Notes: generated by a model not told the origin, from the letters alone. DNA of 64,000 bases from RGIG2041 sp045578865 (GCA_045578865.1 JAZNLB010000005.1:102080-166079), one strand, 5' to 3'. Positions 24,117-32,998 are shown, counted from the stretch's first letter. Numbers and translations are program-made.

Positions 24117-26111
24117 ATGCAAAGAGTTGGTGTTTTTGTATGTTGGTGCGGCAGTAATATTGCAGGTACGGTAGATGTGCAGGCAGTATCGGATGCCTTG
24201 AAAAACGAACCGGGTGTCGTCTTTTCCACCAATTATCAGTATATGTGTTCCCAGGCAGGTCAGGACATGATTAAGGATGCCGTAAAAGAGCATAACTTAA
24301 CCGGCATCGTTGTATGCTCCTGCTCGCCGAGAATGCACGAGGCAACTTTCCGCAAAACTGCGGCAGCGGCAGGCCTCAACCCGTATATGGTTGAAATTGC
24401 CAACATCCGTGAGCAATGCTCTTGGGTGCATAAAGATATGCAGACCGGTACCGAAAAGGCAATCATTCTCGGTAAAGCGGCCATCGCAAAGGTAAACTTA
24501 AATGCGCCGCTCACTCCGGGCGAATCTCCGGTAACCAAGCGTGCGCTCGTCATCGGCGGCGGTATCGCCGGTATCCAGACGGCGCTCGACATCGCAGATG
24601 CAGGCTTTGAAGTAGACATCGTAGAAAAGAAGCCAACCATCGGCGGTAAAATGGCACAGCTCGACAAAACCTTCCCGACCCTCGACTGTGCGGCATGTAT
24701 TTTAACACCGAAAATGGTGGATGTGTCGCAAAATGAGAAAATCCGCATTTTCTCATACAGTGAAGTAACGGATGTAAAAGGCTTTGTCGGCAATTTTGAT
24801 GTAACGATTAAAAAGAATGCGCGCTATGTAAAAGAGGATGTGTGCACGGGTTGCGGTGCTTGCGTAGACAAGTGTCCGATGAAGAAAGTGCCGAACGAAT
24901 TTAACCTCGGCATGGACAACAGAAGCGCAATCTATATTCCGTTTGCACAGGCAGTACCGAAGGTGGCAACCATCGACCCGAACGCCTGCAACATGCTCAA
25001 AAACGGCAAGTGCGGCGTTTGCTCGAAGGTATGTGCAGCCGGTGCAATCGACTACACGCAAAAAGATGAATACATCGAAGAAAAATACGGCGCAATCGTT
25101 GTGGCAACCGGCTTTAATCCAATCAGCATGGAAAAGTTTGACGAGTTTGCCTACAACCAGTCCAAAGATGTCATTACCTCGCTTGAATTTGAGCGTCTGA
25201 CCAATGCGGCAGGCCCGACAGCAGGTCACTTAGAGCGTCCGTCGGACGGTAAAGCACCGAAGACCATCGTATTTGTACAATGTGTCGGCTCCCGTTGCGA
25301 ATCCTGTGCACATAAGGGCAAGGAATACTGCTCGAAGATTTGCTGTATGTATACGGCAAAGCACGCAATGCTCACACGCGATAAGTATCCGGATACCGAG
25401 GTGTATGTATTCTACATTGATGTAAGAACGCCGGGTAAAAACTTTGACGAGTTCTATCGCCGTGCCGTTGAGGAATACGGTGTAAACTATGTAAAGGGTA
25501 TGGTCGGCAAAGTTACACCGGAAGGTGACAAACTCAAGGTGCAGGCATCCGATTTGATTGCAGGCAAGCAGCTTAATATTGATGCAGACTTAGTTGTTCT
25601 TGCGGCGGCGATTGAACCGGACGAAAGTGCCCGCCCTCTTGCAACCATGCTCACTGCAAGTATGGATACAAACGACTTCTTCACCGAGGCGCATCCAAAG
25701 CTGCGTCCGGTAGAAAGCCCGACCGCCGGCGTATTTTTATCCGGCGCATGTCAGGGACCGAAAGACATTCCGGAAACCGTATCGCAAGCCGGTGCGGCGG
25801 CATCGAAAGTGATCGGCCTTCTGGCAAAAGATAAACTGACCGGTAACCCATGCGTTGCACATTCCAATGAGCTGATGTGTAACGGCTGTTCTTCTTGTGA
25901 AAGAGTGTGCCCGTACGGTGCAATCACATATGAAGACAAAGAATTCCGTATGCCGGACAGAACAACAAAAGTGCGCCGCGTAGCGGTCGTAAATCCGGCA
26001 GTATGTCAGGGCTGCGGTGCTTGTACGGTAGCCTGCCCGTCCGGTGCTATGGACTTAAAAGGCTTTGCAAGCGCACAAATTATAGCGGAGGTGGATGCAA
26101 TATGCAAGTAA
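24117..26111 (+). CDS. hdrA: Heterodisulfide reductase subunit A-like, bifurcating flavoprotein
   Basis: A 664-residue FAD and Fe-S protein. An N-terminal domain of about 130 residues with the WCG and CSCSPRMHE cysteines is followed by the FAD motif IGGGIAGIQTALD. An inserted pair of clusters (CTGCGACVDKCP, CGVCSKVCAAGAI) comes next, then the CVGSRCE...C-rich loop, and two C-terminal [4Fe-4S] sites (CNGCSSCERVCP, CQGCGACTVACP). HdrA is the known site of flavin-based electron bifurcation. With the FlxA-like NADH dehydrogenase downstream, it can be expected to split electrons from NADH between ferredoxin and a higher-potential acceptor. It overlaps flxD by 10 bases. Confidence 0.92.
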   Translation: MQRVGVFVCWCGSNIAGTVDVQAVSDALKNEPGVVFSTNYQYMCSQAGQDMIKDAVKEHNLTGIVVCSCSPRMHEATFRKTAAAAGLNPYMVEIANIREQCSWVHKDMQTGTEKAIILGKAAIAKVNLNAPLTPGESPVTKRALVIGGGIAGIQTALDIADAGFEVDIVEKKPTIGGKMAQLDKTFPTLDCAACILTPKMVDVSQNEKIRIFSYSEVTDVKGFVGNFDVTIKKNARYVKEDVCTGCGACVDKCPMKKVPNEFNLGMDNRSAIYIPFAQAVPKVATIDPNACNMLKNGKCGVCSKVCAAGAIDYTQKDEYIEEKYGAIVVATGFNPISMEKFDEFAYNQSKDVITSLEFERLTNAAGPTAGHLERPSDGKAPKTIVFVQCVGSRCESCAHKGKEYCSKICCMYTAKHAMLTRDKYPDTEVYVFYIDVRTPGKNFDEFYRRAVEEYGVNYVKGMVGKVTPEGDKLKVQASDLIAGKQLNIDADLVVLAAAIEPDESARPLATMLTASMDTNDFFTEAHPKLRPVESPTAGVFLSGACQGPKDIPETVSQAGAAASKVIGLLAKDKLTGNPCVAHSNELMCNGCSSCERVCPYGAITYEDKEFRMPDRTTKVRRVAVVNPAVCQGCGACTVACPSGAMDLKGFASAQIIAEVDAICK

Positions 26112-26536
26112 ATGAATACAGACCCTTAATCGTTGCATTTTGCTGCAACTGGTGTTCCTATGCAGGCGCTGACCTTGCAGGCAACAACCGCTTAAATTAT
26201 CCGGCAGATGTAAAAATCATCCGTGTTCCCTGCTCCTGCCGTGTAAATCCAATGTTTATTTTGCGCGCGTTCCAGCGCGGTGCTGATGGTGTAATCATCT
26301 GCGGTTGCCATCCGGGCGACTGTCACTACACCTCCGGCAACTACTATACACGCCGCCGTATGGCCGCTCTGTTCTCGATGCTCGACTTTTTGGGTATTGA
26401 AAAAGAGCGTACCCGTGTAGAATGGGTATCCGCCGCAGAAGGCGCGAAGTTTGCCGCAACCATGAACGATTTTGCCGAAAAGGTTGCCGCACTTGGCGAA
26501 AACAAGAGATTGGAGGATCTGCGATGCAAAAGATAA
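26102..26536 (+). CDS. MvhD/FlxD-like [2Fe-2S] linker subunit
   Basis: A 144-residue delta-subunit-type protein. CCNWCSY, CSCRVNP and CGCHPGDCHY supply the cysteines of the single [2Fe-2S] cluster typical of MvhD/FlpD/FlxD. It links the electron-input module to HdrA. The ATG at 26102 follows GGAGG and lies inside the hdrA stop region (10-base overlap); longer in-frame starts would lie inside hdrA. It overlaps the next gene by 13 bases. Presence of this subunit identifies the locus as a complete Hdr module rather than stray Fe-S genes. Confidence 0.88.
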   Translation: MQVNEYRPLIVAFCCNWCSYAGADLAGNNRLNYPADVKIIRVPCSCRVNPMFILRAFQRGADGVIICGCHPGDCHYTSGNYYTRRRMAALFSMLDFLGIEKERTRVEWVSAAEGAKFAATMNDFAEKVAALGENKRLEDLRCKR

Positions 26537-27522
26537 CACAAAAAGCCTTGCTGGATAAAGCACTTTCCCTGCTCGCAGACGGCACCGTGACCTGCGTGCT
26601 CGGTTGGAGCAAAGGCGAATTTGACTATGATATCACACCTGCGTTTTTTAAAAGCGCAGAAGAGTTAGAGAAAAACTTTGTCTATAACGATTTTTGCGGC
26701 GCAAACTTTTCAAAGTATCTCGTAAAAAAGACCGACAGACTTGAAGGCAAGGTATTGGTATTCTTAAAGCCGTGCGATACTTACAGTTTCAACCAGCTTT
26801 TAACTGAACACCGCTTTGACCGTGAAAAGGTATATGCCGTAGGTATCCCCTGCGAAGGCATGGCGGATATCGCTAAAATCAAGGCAATCTGCGGTGATGG
26901 TATTGCCTCTATCGCAAGCGAGGGTGACAACTTATCGGTAACGACGCTCTATGAAGATGCACCCGTAAAAGTTGCCATTGCCGATGTGCTTGCAGAGCGC
27001 TGCATCAACTGCAAAAGCAAAAAGCATGTTGCCTATGACGAACTGTTGGGAGAAACGGGCGAAGTTATAGACAGCGCGCGTTTTGACGAAGTAGAAAAAT
27101 TAGAGGCTATGACGCCGGATGAGCGTTTTGCATTCTGGCAAAATGAACTGTCCCGTTGTATCCGTTGTAACGCCTGCCGCGATGCCTGCCCTGCATGCAC
27201 CTGCGAAAAGTGCGTATTTGACAATCCGACCTCCGGCGCGGAAACCAAAGCACCGGTGGGTAGTTTTGAAGAAAAGATGTTTCATATTATCCGTGCCTTC
27301 CATGTGGCAGGCCGCTGCACAGACTGCGGAGAATGCTCAAGAGTATGTCCGCAAAACATTCCGCTCCACCTTTTAAACCGCAAATTCATTAAAGATATTA
27401 ACGAATTTTACGGCGAATATCAGGCAGGCGCAGAGGTCGGCAGCAGAGCGCCTCTGGTAGATTACACCACGGAGGATATTGAACCGGGCGAAGTTTTTGA
27501 CAGGAGGGATCAAGATGCGTAA
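26524..27522 (+). CDS. FlxB/C-like Fe-S protein 1
   Basis: A 332-residue protein whose N-terminal 200 residues resemble the F420-hydrogenase/formate-dehydrogenase beta family, with the LKPCDTY motif and CINCKSKKH. The C-terminal part carries CIRCNACRDACPACTCEKC and CTDCGECSRVCPQNIP, two cluster sites. In Flx-Hdr loci two such Fe-S proteins connect the NADH flavoprotein FlxA with FlxD; which of the two letters applies here cannot be told. ATG 26524 follows GGAGG. It overlaps neighbours on both sides (13 and 8 bases). Confidence 0.75.
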   Translation: MQKITQKALLDKALSLLADGTVTCVLGWSKGEFDYDITPAFFKSAEELEKNFVYNDFCGANFSKYLVKKTDRLEGKVLVFLKPCDTYSFNQLLTEHRFDREKVYAVGIPCEGMADIAKIKAICGDGIASIASEGDNLSVTTLYEDAPVKVAIADVLAERCINCKSKKHVAYDELLGETGEVIDSARFDEVEKLEAMTPDERFAFWQNELSRCIRCNACRDACPACTCEKCVFDNPTSGAETKAPVGSFEEKMFHIIRAFHVAGRCTDCGECSRVCPQNIPLHLLNRKFIKDINEFYGEYQAGAEVGSRAPLVDYTTEDIEPGEVFDRRDQDA

Positions 27523-28543
27523 ATGTAGTTTGGAAAACATCAATGCGTTGTTTGCACAGATTGCAAAAACAATGACCCTCTATCTTCCGCAGGACAACGA
27601 AGATGGCAGCGCCGCTTATAAAAAATGGGAAGAAGGCGCACTTTGGAGTGATGCACTCAACACCGTAAAAAGCCCGAAGGACTTTTTCTTCCCGCAATCC
27701 GAGGACTTAATGGCATTTAAGACCGAGGGTAAAAACCTTGAAATCATCGACACCCGCTCCGAAATCGAAGATTTTGTCGTGTTCGGTGTGCGTGCTTGCG
27801 ATGTGAAAAGTTTTGAAATTCTCGACCGCGTATTTTTAACCGAGCCGAGAGACAGTTATTATGCACAAAAGCGCGAAAAGGGTATTATCATCAGCCTTGC
27901 TTGCGTAAAACCGTCGGAAACCTGCTTCTGTCAGACCTTTGGCATTGACCCGACCGACGGCGCGGGCGATATTTCCGCATGGAAAACCGAAGATGCGCTC
28001 TATCTGCAAGCAAACACCGACAAAGGCAGCGCGCTGTTGGATGCCTTAAAGGATGTGACCGAGGATGCCGATACTGCGGCAGTAGATGCACAGAAAGCAA
28101 AAATTCAGTCCATCTTAAAGAAACTTCCGCTCTCTGACCTGAAAGCCGATGCTTTCGGCGGCGGCAAAACGGACGAGTATTTCAACCATCCGGCGTGGGA
28201 AAGCCTTTCTGCGGCATGTTTGGGTTGCGGTACCTGTACTTTTGTTTGCCCGACCTGTCAGTGCTACGACATCAAAGACTTTAACACCGGAAACGGCGTT
28301 ATCCGTTACAGATGTTGGGATTCGTGCATGTATTCTGACTTTACAAAAATGGCGCACGGCAACAACCGTTTAACACAAAAAGAGCGTTTCCGTCAGCGTT
28401 TCATGCACAAACTGGTATACTATCCGGAAAACAACGAGGGCATTTTCAGCTGTGTCGGTTGCGGCAGATGTCTATCCAAGTGCCCGATTTCCATGAACAT
28501 TGTAAAAGTAATGAAAACGATTGGAGGGAAAGACAGTGAATAA
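27515..28543 (+). CDS. FlxB/C-like Fe-S protein 2 (AsrA/HydB-type)
   Basis: A 342-residue protein of the AsrA-type Fe-S family, as found beside AsrB/HydG-like flavoproteins. The GVRACDVKSFEILDRVF segment is characteristic. Two C-terminal cluster motifs, CLGCGTCTFVCPTCQC and CVGCGRCLSKCPIS, would hold [4Fe-4S] centres. It probably takes electrons from the FlxA-like subunit that follows. ATG 27515 follows AGGAGGG, overlapping the previous gene by 8 bases and the next by 8. The chain of short overlaps indicates coupled translation of the whole module. Confidence 0.78.
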   Translation: MRKCSLENINALFAQIAKTMTLYLPQDNEDGSAAYKKWEEGALWSDALNTVKSPKDFFFPQSEDLMAFKTEGKNLEIIDTRSEIEDFVVFGVRACDVKSFEILDRVFLTEPRDSYYAQKREKGIIISLACVKPSETCFCQTFGIDPTDGAGDISAWKTEDALYLQANTDKGSALLDALKDVTEDADTAAVDAQKAKIQSILKKLPLSDLKADAFGGGKTDEYFNHPAWESLSAACLGCGTCTFVCPTCQCYDIKDFNTGNGVIRYRCWDSCMYSDFTKMAHGNNRLTQKERFRQRFMHKLVYYPENNEGIFSCVGCGRCLSKCPISMNIVKVMKTIGGKDSE

Positions 28544-29369
28544 CACGCAGGATACTTTAATCCCTACCATCGGTGTCATCACCGATGTACGCATTGACAC
28601 GCCGGATATCAAGACCTTCCGCGTGGTTACACCGGACGGCAAAAAGGCATTTGACCACCGCCCCGGCCAGTGTGCAATGCTCTCCATACCGGGTGTGGGC
28701 GAAGCGATGTTTTCCATTACATCTTCCCCCACCAATACGGAATATATGGAATTTTCCATTAAAAAGTGCGGTTGCGTAACCGAATGGCTCCACCAAGCCG
28801 AAGTCGGTCAGCAAATTACCATTCGAGGTCCGTACGGCAATCCGTTCCCTGTAGATGATGTGTTTGCAGGCAAAAACCTGCTCTTTATCGCCGGCGGTGT
28901 TGGTCTTGCACCTCTCAGGTCTGTAATCAACTACTGCCGCCACTATCGTGACCGCTACGGTGAAATTGATATCGTTTACGGTTCCAGAAGCAAAGATGAC
29001 CTTTTGGATTATCAGGAAATCATCGACGAGTGGGCAAACGATGCAGGTGTGAATGTGCACTTAACCATCGACAATCCGCAAGAGGGCTGGGATGGCCATG
29101 TCGGCTTTGTTCCCAACTATGTAAAGGAACTCGGTTTTTCTACGGATAAAACCGCCGTACTTTGCGGTCCGCCGATTATGATTAAGTTCACGCTTGACGG
29201 GCTGTGCGCGCTTGGCTTTGACAAGACGCAAATCTACACGACGCTCGAACTCCGCATGAAGTGTGGCGTGGGCAAATGCGGTAGATGTAATGTAGGCGCA
29301 AAATATGTTTGCAAGGACGGTCCGGTGTTCCGTTGTGATGAACTCGAAGAACTGCCGGCTGAATATTAA
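28536..29369 (+). CDS. FlxA-like NAD(P)H:acceptor oxidoreductase (FAD, [2Fe-2S])
   Basis: A 277-residue member of the ferredoxin-NADP reductase/DHODB superfamily. An FAD-binding barrel with GPYGNPF is followed by an NAD-binding half (FIAGGVGLAPLRSVI, YGSRSKDDL, CGPPIM) and a C-terminal [2Fe-2S] site, CGVGKCGRCNVGAKYVC. This is the NADH entry point of an Flx-Hdr complex. The start is GTG 28536, seven bases after GGAGGG; a TTG at 28521 is part of that ribosome site and is rejected. It overlaps the preceding gene by 8 bases and lies 12 bases before the fumarate reductase Fe-S gene. Confidence 0.85.
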   Translation: MNNTQDTLIPTIGVITDVRIDTPDIKTFRVVTPDGKKAFDHRPGQCAMLSIPGVGEAMFSITSSPTNTEYMEFSIKKCGCVTEWLHQAEVGQQITIRGPYGNPFPVDDVFAGKNLLFIAGGVGLAPLRSVINYCRHYRDRYGEIDIVYGSRSKDDLLDYQEIIDEWANDAGVNVHLTIDNPQEGWDGHVGFVPNYVKELGFSTDKTAVLCGPPIMIKFTLDGLCALGFDKTQIYTTLELRMKCGVGKCGRCNVGAKYVCKDGPVFRCDELEELPAEY

Positions 29370-29381
29370 AGGAGAGTAAAC

Positions 29382-30056
29382 ATGGAAAAAATGGTGAATA
29401 TTTTTCTTTTCGGCAAAAAGTACAGTGTGCCGGAAAATTTAACAATTATGACCGCAATGGAATACGCTGGCTATCAGCTCGTACGCGGTTGCGGTTGCCG
29501 TAACGGCTTTTGCGGTGCCTGTGCAACGATTTATCGCATCAAGGGCGATAAAGAGTTAAAGGCGTGCCTGGCTTGCCAAACCAAGGTAGAAGACAATATG
29601 TATATTGCCACACTGCCGTTCTTCCCGCTTGTAAAACAAGCCTATGACATCGAAAAGATTCCGGTAAACGAAACCGTGATGATGCAACTGTATCCGGAAA
29701 TCTATGCGTGCATCGGCTGTAATGCCTGCACCAAGAGTTGTACACAAGGCCTCAATGTTATGCAGTATATCGCTTATGCACAACGCGGCGACTTTGAAGC
29801 GTGTGCGGAAGAATCCTTTGACTGCGTAATGTGCGGTGTATGCTCATCGAGATGTCCGGCAGGCATTTCGCATCCGCAGGTAGCGATGCTTGCTCGTCGT
29901 ATCAACGGCAAATACCTTGCACCGGGTTGCGGACACTTGGAAGACCGCGTCCGCGAAATCAAAAACGGTGATTTCAACGACCTCATTGAAGCGCTTATGC
30001 AAAAGCCGATTGAGGAAATGAAAGAACTCTACAACACAAGAGAAATTGAGAAGTAA
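29382..30056 (+). CDS. frdB: Fumarate reductase iron-sulfur subunit (soluble type)
   Basis: A 224-residue protein. The N-terminal ferredoxin domain has C37, C39, C44 and C47 plus a CLAC pair at 62-65 for [2Fe-2S]. The C-terminal domain has two full four-cysteine motifs, CIGCNACTKSC (110-120) and CVMCGVCSSRC (148-158). Classic FrdB/SdhB has one [4Fe-4S] and one [3Fe-4S]; here both sites look like [4Fe-4S]. The last 45 residues are helical and unassigned. No membrane anchor gene follows, so electrons probably come from the soluble Hdr-Flx proteins upstream. The stop lies 13 bases before the frdA start. Confidence 0.8.
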   Translation: MEKMVNIFLFGKKYSVPENLTIMTAMEYAGYQLVRGCGCRNGFCGACATIYRIKGDKELKACLACQTKVEDNMYIATLPFFPLVKQAYDIEKIPVNETVMMQLYPEIYACIGCNACTKSCTQGLNVMQYIAYAQRGDFEACAEESFDCVMCGVCSSRCPAGISHPQVAMLARRINGKYLAPGCGHLEDRVREIKNGDFNDLIEALMQKPIEEMKELYNTREIEK

Positions 30057-30069
30057 GGAGGAAAAGCAT

Positions 30070-31668
30070 ATGTATTCGGAAAAATTTCAAAAATCCATTG
30101 CTGCTGTGGAAGCAGCAAGAGAGAAAAACATCGCATTAGAGCCGGAGCGTATGACCGCCAAGCAGAAAGAAGATTTGCTGGCAGCTTTCCATCCGGACTA
30201 TAAGCAAGACGAATTTTCGGTGCTCTCCATTGGCCCGAACAAAGGCGACAAAGTGCCTACCCAACTTGCAGAAATTTTGCAAGCACACAGCCGTATCAGC
30301 GCAGATAGCGTGGATTTAACCCACCCGGACTATGAAACCGATGTTTTGATTATCGGTGGTGGCGGTGCGGGCACATCTGCCGCGATTGAGGCACACGAAG
30401 CCGGCGCAGATGTTATGATTGTAACTAAGCTGCGTATGGGCGATGCCAACACCATGATGGCAGAAGGCGGTATTCAGGCGGCAGATAAGCCGAACGACTC
30501 GCCGGCCATCCACTTTGTAGACGCATTCGGCGGCGGCCACTTTGCCGCAAAGCGTGAACTTTTGTCCAAACTCGTTTGCGATGCACCGGAAGCAATCCAG
30601 TGGCTCTCCAACCTCGGCGTTGAATTTGACAAAGAGGCAGACGGCACAATGGTAACCACCCACGGCGGTGGTACTTCCAGAAAAAGAATGCACGCGGCAA
30701 AGGACTATTCCGGCGCAGAAATTATGCGTACACTGCGTGATGAAGTATTAAACCGCGAAATACCGGTTGTAGACTTTACAGCCGCAATCGAGTTGATTTT
30801 AGACGAAAACGGCAATGCAGCAGGTGCGGTACTGATGAACATGGAAACCAAAGAACTTTTGGTTGCCAAGGCAAAAACCGTGATTATTGCAACCGGCGGC
30901 GCAGGCCGTATGCATTACCAGGGCTTCCCGACCTCCAACCATTATGGCGCAACTGCAGACGGTCTGGTGCTCGGTTACAGAGTCGGCGCAAAACTTCTGT
31001 ATGCGGAAACTTTGCAGTATCACCCGACGGGCGTTGCTTATCCGGAGCAGATTTTCGGTGCGCTGGTAACTGAAAAAGTGCGTTCTCTGGGTGCAAAACT
31101 CATCAATGTAAACGGCGAAGTATTTATGCATCCGCTTGAAACCCGTGATGTATCTGCCGCTTCCATCATCCGTGAGTGCTCCGAAAGAGATAATGGTGTG
31201 GACACAGGCGACGGTCGTGGCGTATGGCTCGATACCCCGATGATTGAAAAAATCGGCGGCGAAGGCACAATTATGAAGCGAATTCCGGCGATGTGGAGAA
31301 TGTTTGAAAAATACGGCATTGATATTCGCAAAGAGCCGATTTTGGTTTATCCGACACTCCACTACCAGAACGGCGGTCTCGATATTACTGCAGACGGTAT
31401 GACCACCAATGTAGAAAACCTGTTTGTTGCAGGTGAAGCGGTTGGCGGTATCCATGGTAAAAACCGTTTAATGGGTAACTCCCTGCTCGACATTATCGTA
31501 TTCGGCAGAAGCGCAGGTATCCATGCTGCAGCAAAGGCAAAGAGCGTTCAGGTAGGTAAACTGACACTTGACCACATTGAAAAATTCGAAAAAGAAATTG
31601 AGAACGCCGGCATCAAAACCGATACCGTTTCTCCGAAACTTTTACCGGATTATACAAGAAAAGTGTGA
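30070..31668 (+). CDS. frdA: Fumarate reductase flavoprotein subunit (soluble, probably noncovalent FAD)
   Basis: A 532-residue protein of the fumarate reductase/succinate dehydrogenase/aspartate oxidase family. A 90-residue N-terminal extension precedes DVLIIGGGGAG (91-101). Catalytic features are present: HPTG, the arginine of RDVSAA, LHYQNGG, and GGIHGKNRLMGNSLLD. The histidine that links FAD covalently in membrane Frd/Sdh (SHT) is replaced: the sequence reads ANT at 126-128. FAD should therefore be noncovalent, as in soluble relatives. Neighbouring fumarase favours fumarate over aspartate, and no nadA/nadC genes are near. The ATG follows AAGGAGG. Confidence 0.87.
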   Translation: MYSEKFQKSIAAVEAAREKNIALEPERMTAKQKEDLLAAFHPDYKQDEFSVLSIGPNKGDKVPTQLAEILQAHSRISADSVDLTHPDYETDVLIIGGGGAGTSAAIEAHEAGADVMIVTKLRMGDANTMMAEGGIQAADKPNDSPAIHFVDAFGGGHFAAKRELLSKLVCDAPEAIQWLSNLGVEFDKEADGTMVTTHGGGTSRKRMHAAKDYSGAEIMRTLRDEVLNREIPVVDFTAAIELILDENGNAAGAVLMNMETKELLVAKAKTVIIATGGAGRMHYQGFPTSNHYGATADGLVLGYRVGAKLLYAETLQYHPTGVAYPEQIFGALVTEKVRSLGAKLINVNGEVFMHPLETRDVSAASIIRECSERDNGVDTGDGRGVWLDTPMIEKIGGEGTIMKRIPAMWRMFEKYGIDIRKEPILVYPTLHYQNGGLDITADGMTTNVENLFVAGEAVGGIHGKNRLMGNSLLDIIVFGRSAGIHAAAKAKSVQVGKLTLDHIEKFEKEIENAGIKTDTVSPKLLPDYTRKV

Positions 31669-31685
31669 GTTAAGGAGGCAGTCAA

Positions 31686-32948
31686 ATGAGCTTGTTAAAC
31701 GGAGTTATCTCAATTAGCAACATTTATACATTGTTATTTGTAGTTTTTTCGGTTCTTCTCTTAGGCTATCTCCTCGGAAGAATCACAATTAAAGGCATTT
31801 CGCTTGGTGACGCAGGCGTGTTCATCATTGCATTATTCTTTGGCGCGCTGTTTTTTAGCGTAGATGAAGCCGGTGCTTTACTGTTTACGGCATCATCAAA
31901 GCCTTATGATTTCAACGCCGGGCTTTCTATCATAGAAAGCCTCGGCCTGGTATTGTTCGTAACATCAGTTGGTTACATTGCAGGCCCTAAGTTTTTCGGT
32001 AACTTCAAGAAAAACTTTAAATCTTATGTGCTTTTAGGTGCAATCATCATCCTCGCCGGTGGTCTTTCGGCGGTTGGCTGCATCTATGCCGGCGAAATTT
32101 TCGGTTATGGCGCAACGATTGAAAGTCAGGACGGATTTGTAGCCATGATTGTAGGTTTGCTTTCCGGCTCGCTTACATCAACTCCTGCATTTTCTGCCGC
32201 TAAAGCAACCGTTGCAGAAGAATTTACAGGCCTCGTTTCTGTTGGCCATGGTATCGCTTATATTTTTGGTGTGGTGGGCGTTGTTCTTTTCGTTCAGATT
32301 ATACCAAAGCTTACAAAAGCAAACATGGAGGAAGAACGCGCAAAAATTGCTTTTAAAACTGAAACCAACGAAGAAAAAGCAAAGAAAAAGTTGTTTGAGA
32401 TTGACCACATGGGTATCGCAGGATTCTGCCTTGCGGCAATTCTCGGCACTTTCGTAGGCCAGATTAAAATCCCGCTTTCGTCTGCAGGATTGTCAGGCAC
32501 ATGCTTCTCGCTTACAACAACAGGCGGTTGCTTGCTGATGAGTTTGATTTTAGGCCACTTTGGTAAAATCGGCAAAATTAGCATTATGCCTGCTTCCAGC
32601 ACACTCAAACTCTTCAGGGAATTAGGTCTTGTGCTGTTCTTGGTGGGTGCAGGTATCCCGGGCGGTGCAGAGTTTGTTGCAAACTTTGACCCGATGTATT
32701 TTGTTTATGGTATCATTATGACAATTTTCCCGTTAATCATCGGATATATATTTGCAAAATATGTACTTAAACTCAGCCTGCTCAATAACCTTGGTTCCAT
32801 CACGGGCGGTATGACCTCTACCCCGGCGCTCGGCACGCTTATCGGCGTAGCCGGCACCGAAGATGTTGCATCGGCTTATGCGGCAACATACCCGATTGCT
32901 TTAATTGCAGTCGTACTGGTTTCGCAGTTTATTATCATCTTATTTTAA
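31686..32948 (+). CDS. AspT/SucE-type dicarboxylate or amino acid exchanger
   Basis: A 420-residue polytopic membrane protein of the aspartate:alanine exchanger (AAEx, PF06826) family. It has two halves of about five helices with duplicated motifs: GLLSGSLTSTPAFSAAK in the first and GSITGGMTSTPALGTLIG in the second. The cytoplasmic loop between the halves is short and lacks TrkA-C domains. Family members include AspT and the succinate exporter SucE. As the last gene of the malate-fumarate-succinate operon, a role in succinate or malate exchange is the simplest reading. The ATG is 17 bases after frdA with AAGGAGG. Confidence 0.82.
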   Translation: MSLLNGVISISNIYTLLFVVFSVLLLGYLLGRITIKGISLGDAGVFIIALFFGALFFSVDEAGALLFTASSKPYDFNAGLSIIESLGLVLFVTSVGYIAGPKFFGNFKKNFKSYVLLGAIIILAGGLSAVGCIYAGEIFGYGATIESQDGFVAMIVGLLSGSLTSTPAFSAAKATVAEEFTGLVSVGHGIAYIFGVVGVVLFVQIIPKLTKANMEEERAKIAFKTETNEEKAKKKLFEIDHMGIAGFCLAAILGTFVGQIKIPLSSAGLSGTCFSLTTTGGCLLMSLILGHFGKIGKISIMPASSTLKLFRELGLVLFLVGAGIPGGAEFVANFDPMYFVYGIIMTIFPLIIGYIFAKYVLKLSLLNNLGSITGGMTSTPALGTLIGVAGTEDVASAYAATYPIALIAVVLVSQFIIILF

Positions 32949-32956
32949 TTAAAACG

Positions 32957-32998
32957 GACAACAAAAAAAGCACCCTTTTGGGTGCTTTTTTTGTTGTC
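32957..32998. terminator. Bidirectional intrinsic terminator
   Basis: A perfect 19-base stem (32957-32975 with 32980-32998) and a TTTT loop. The GC-rich top (GCACCC/GGGTGC) is flanked by seven A and seven T, giving a U-tract on either strand. It separates the succinate operon from the convergent ZIP gene, whose TAG begins at 32998. Confidence 0.95.

Noticed and set aside
30070..31668. L-aspartate oxidase (NadB)
   Set aside because: The family is related and also lacks covalent FAD, but an FrdB gene precedes it and fumarase is in the operon, with no nadA or nadC.
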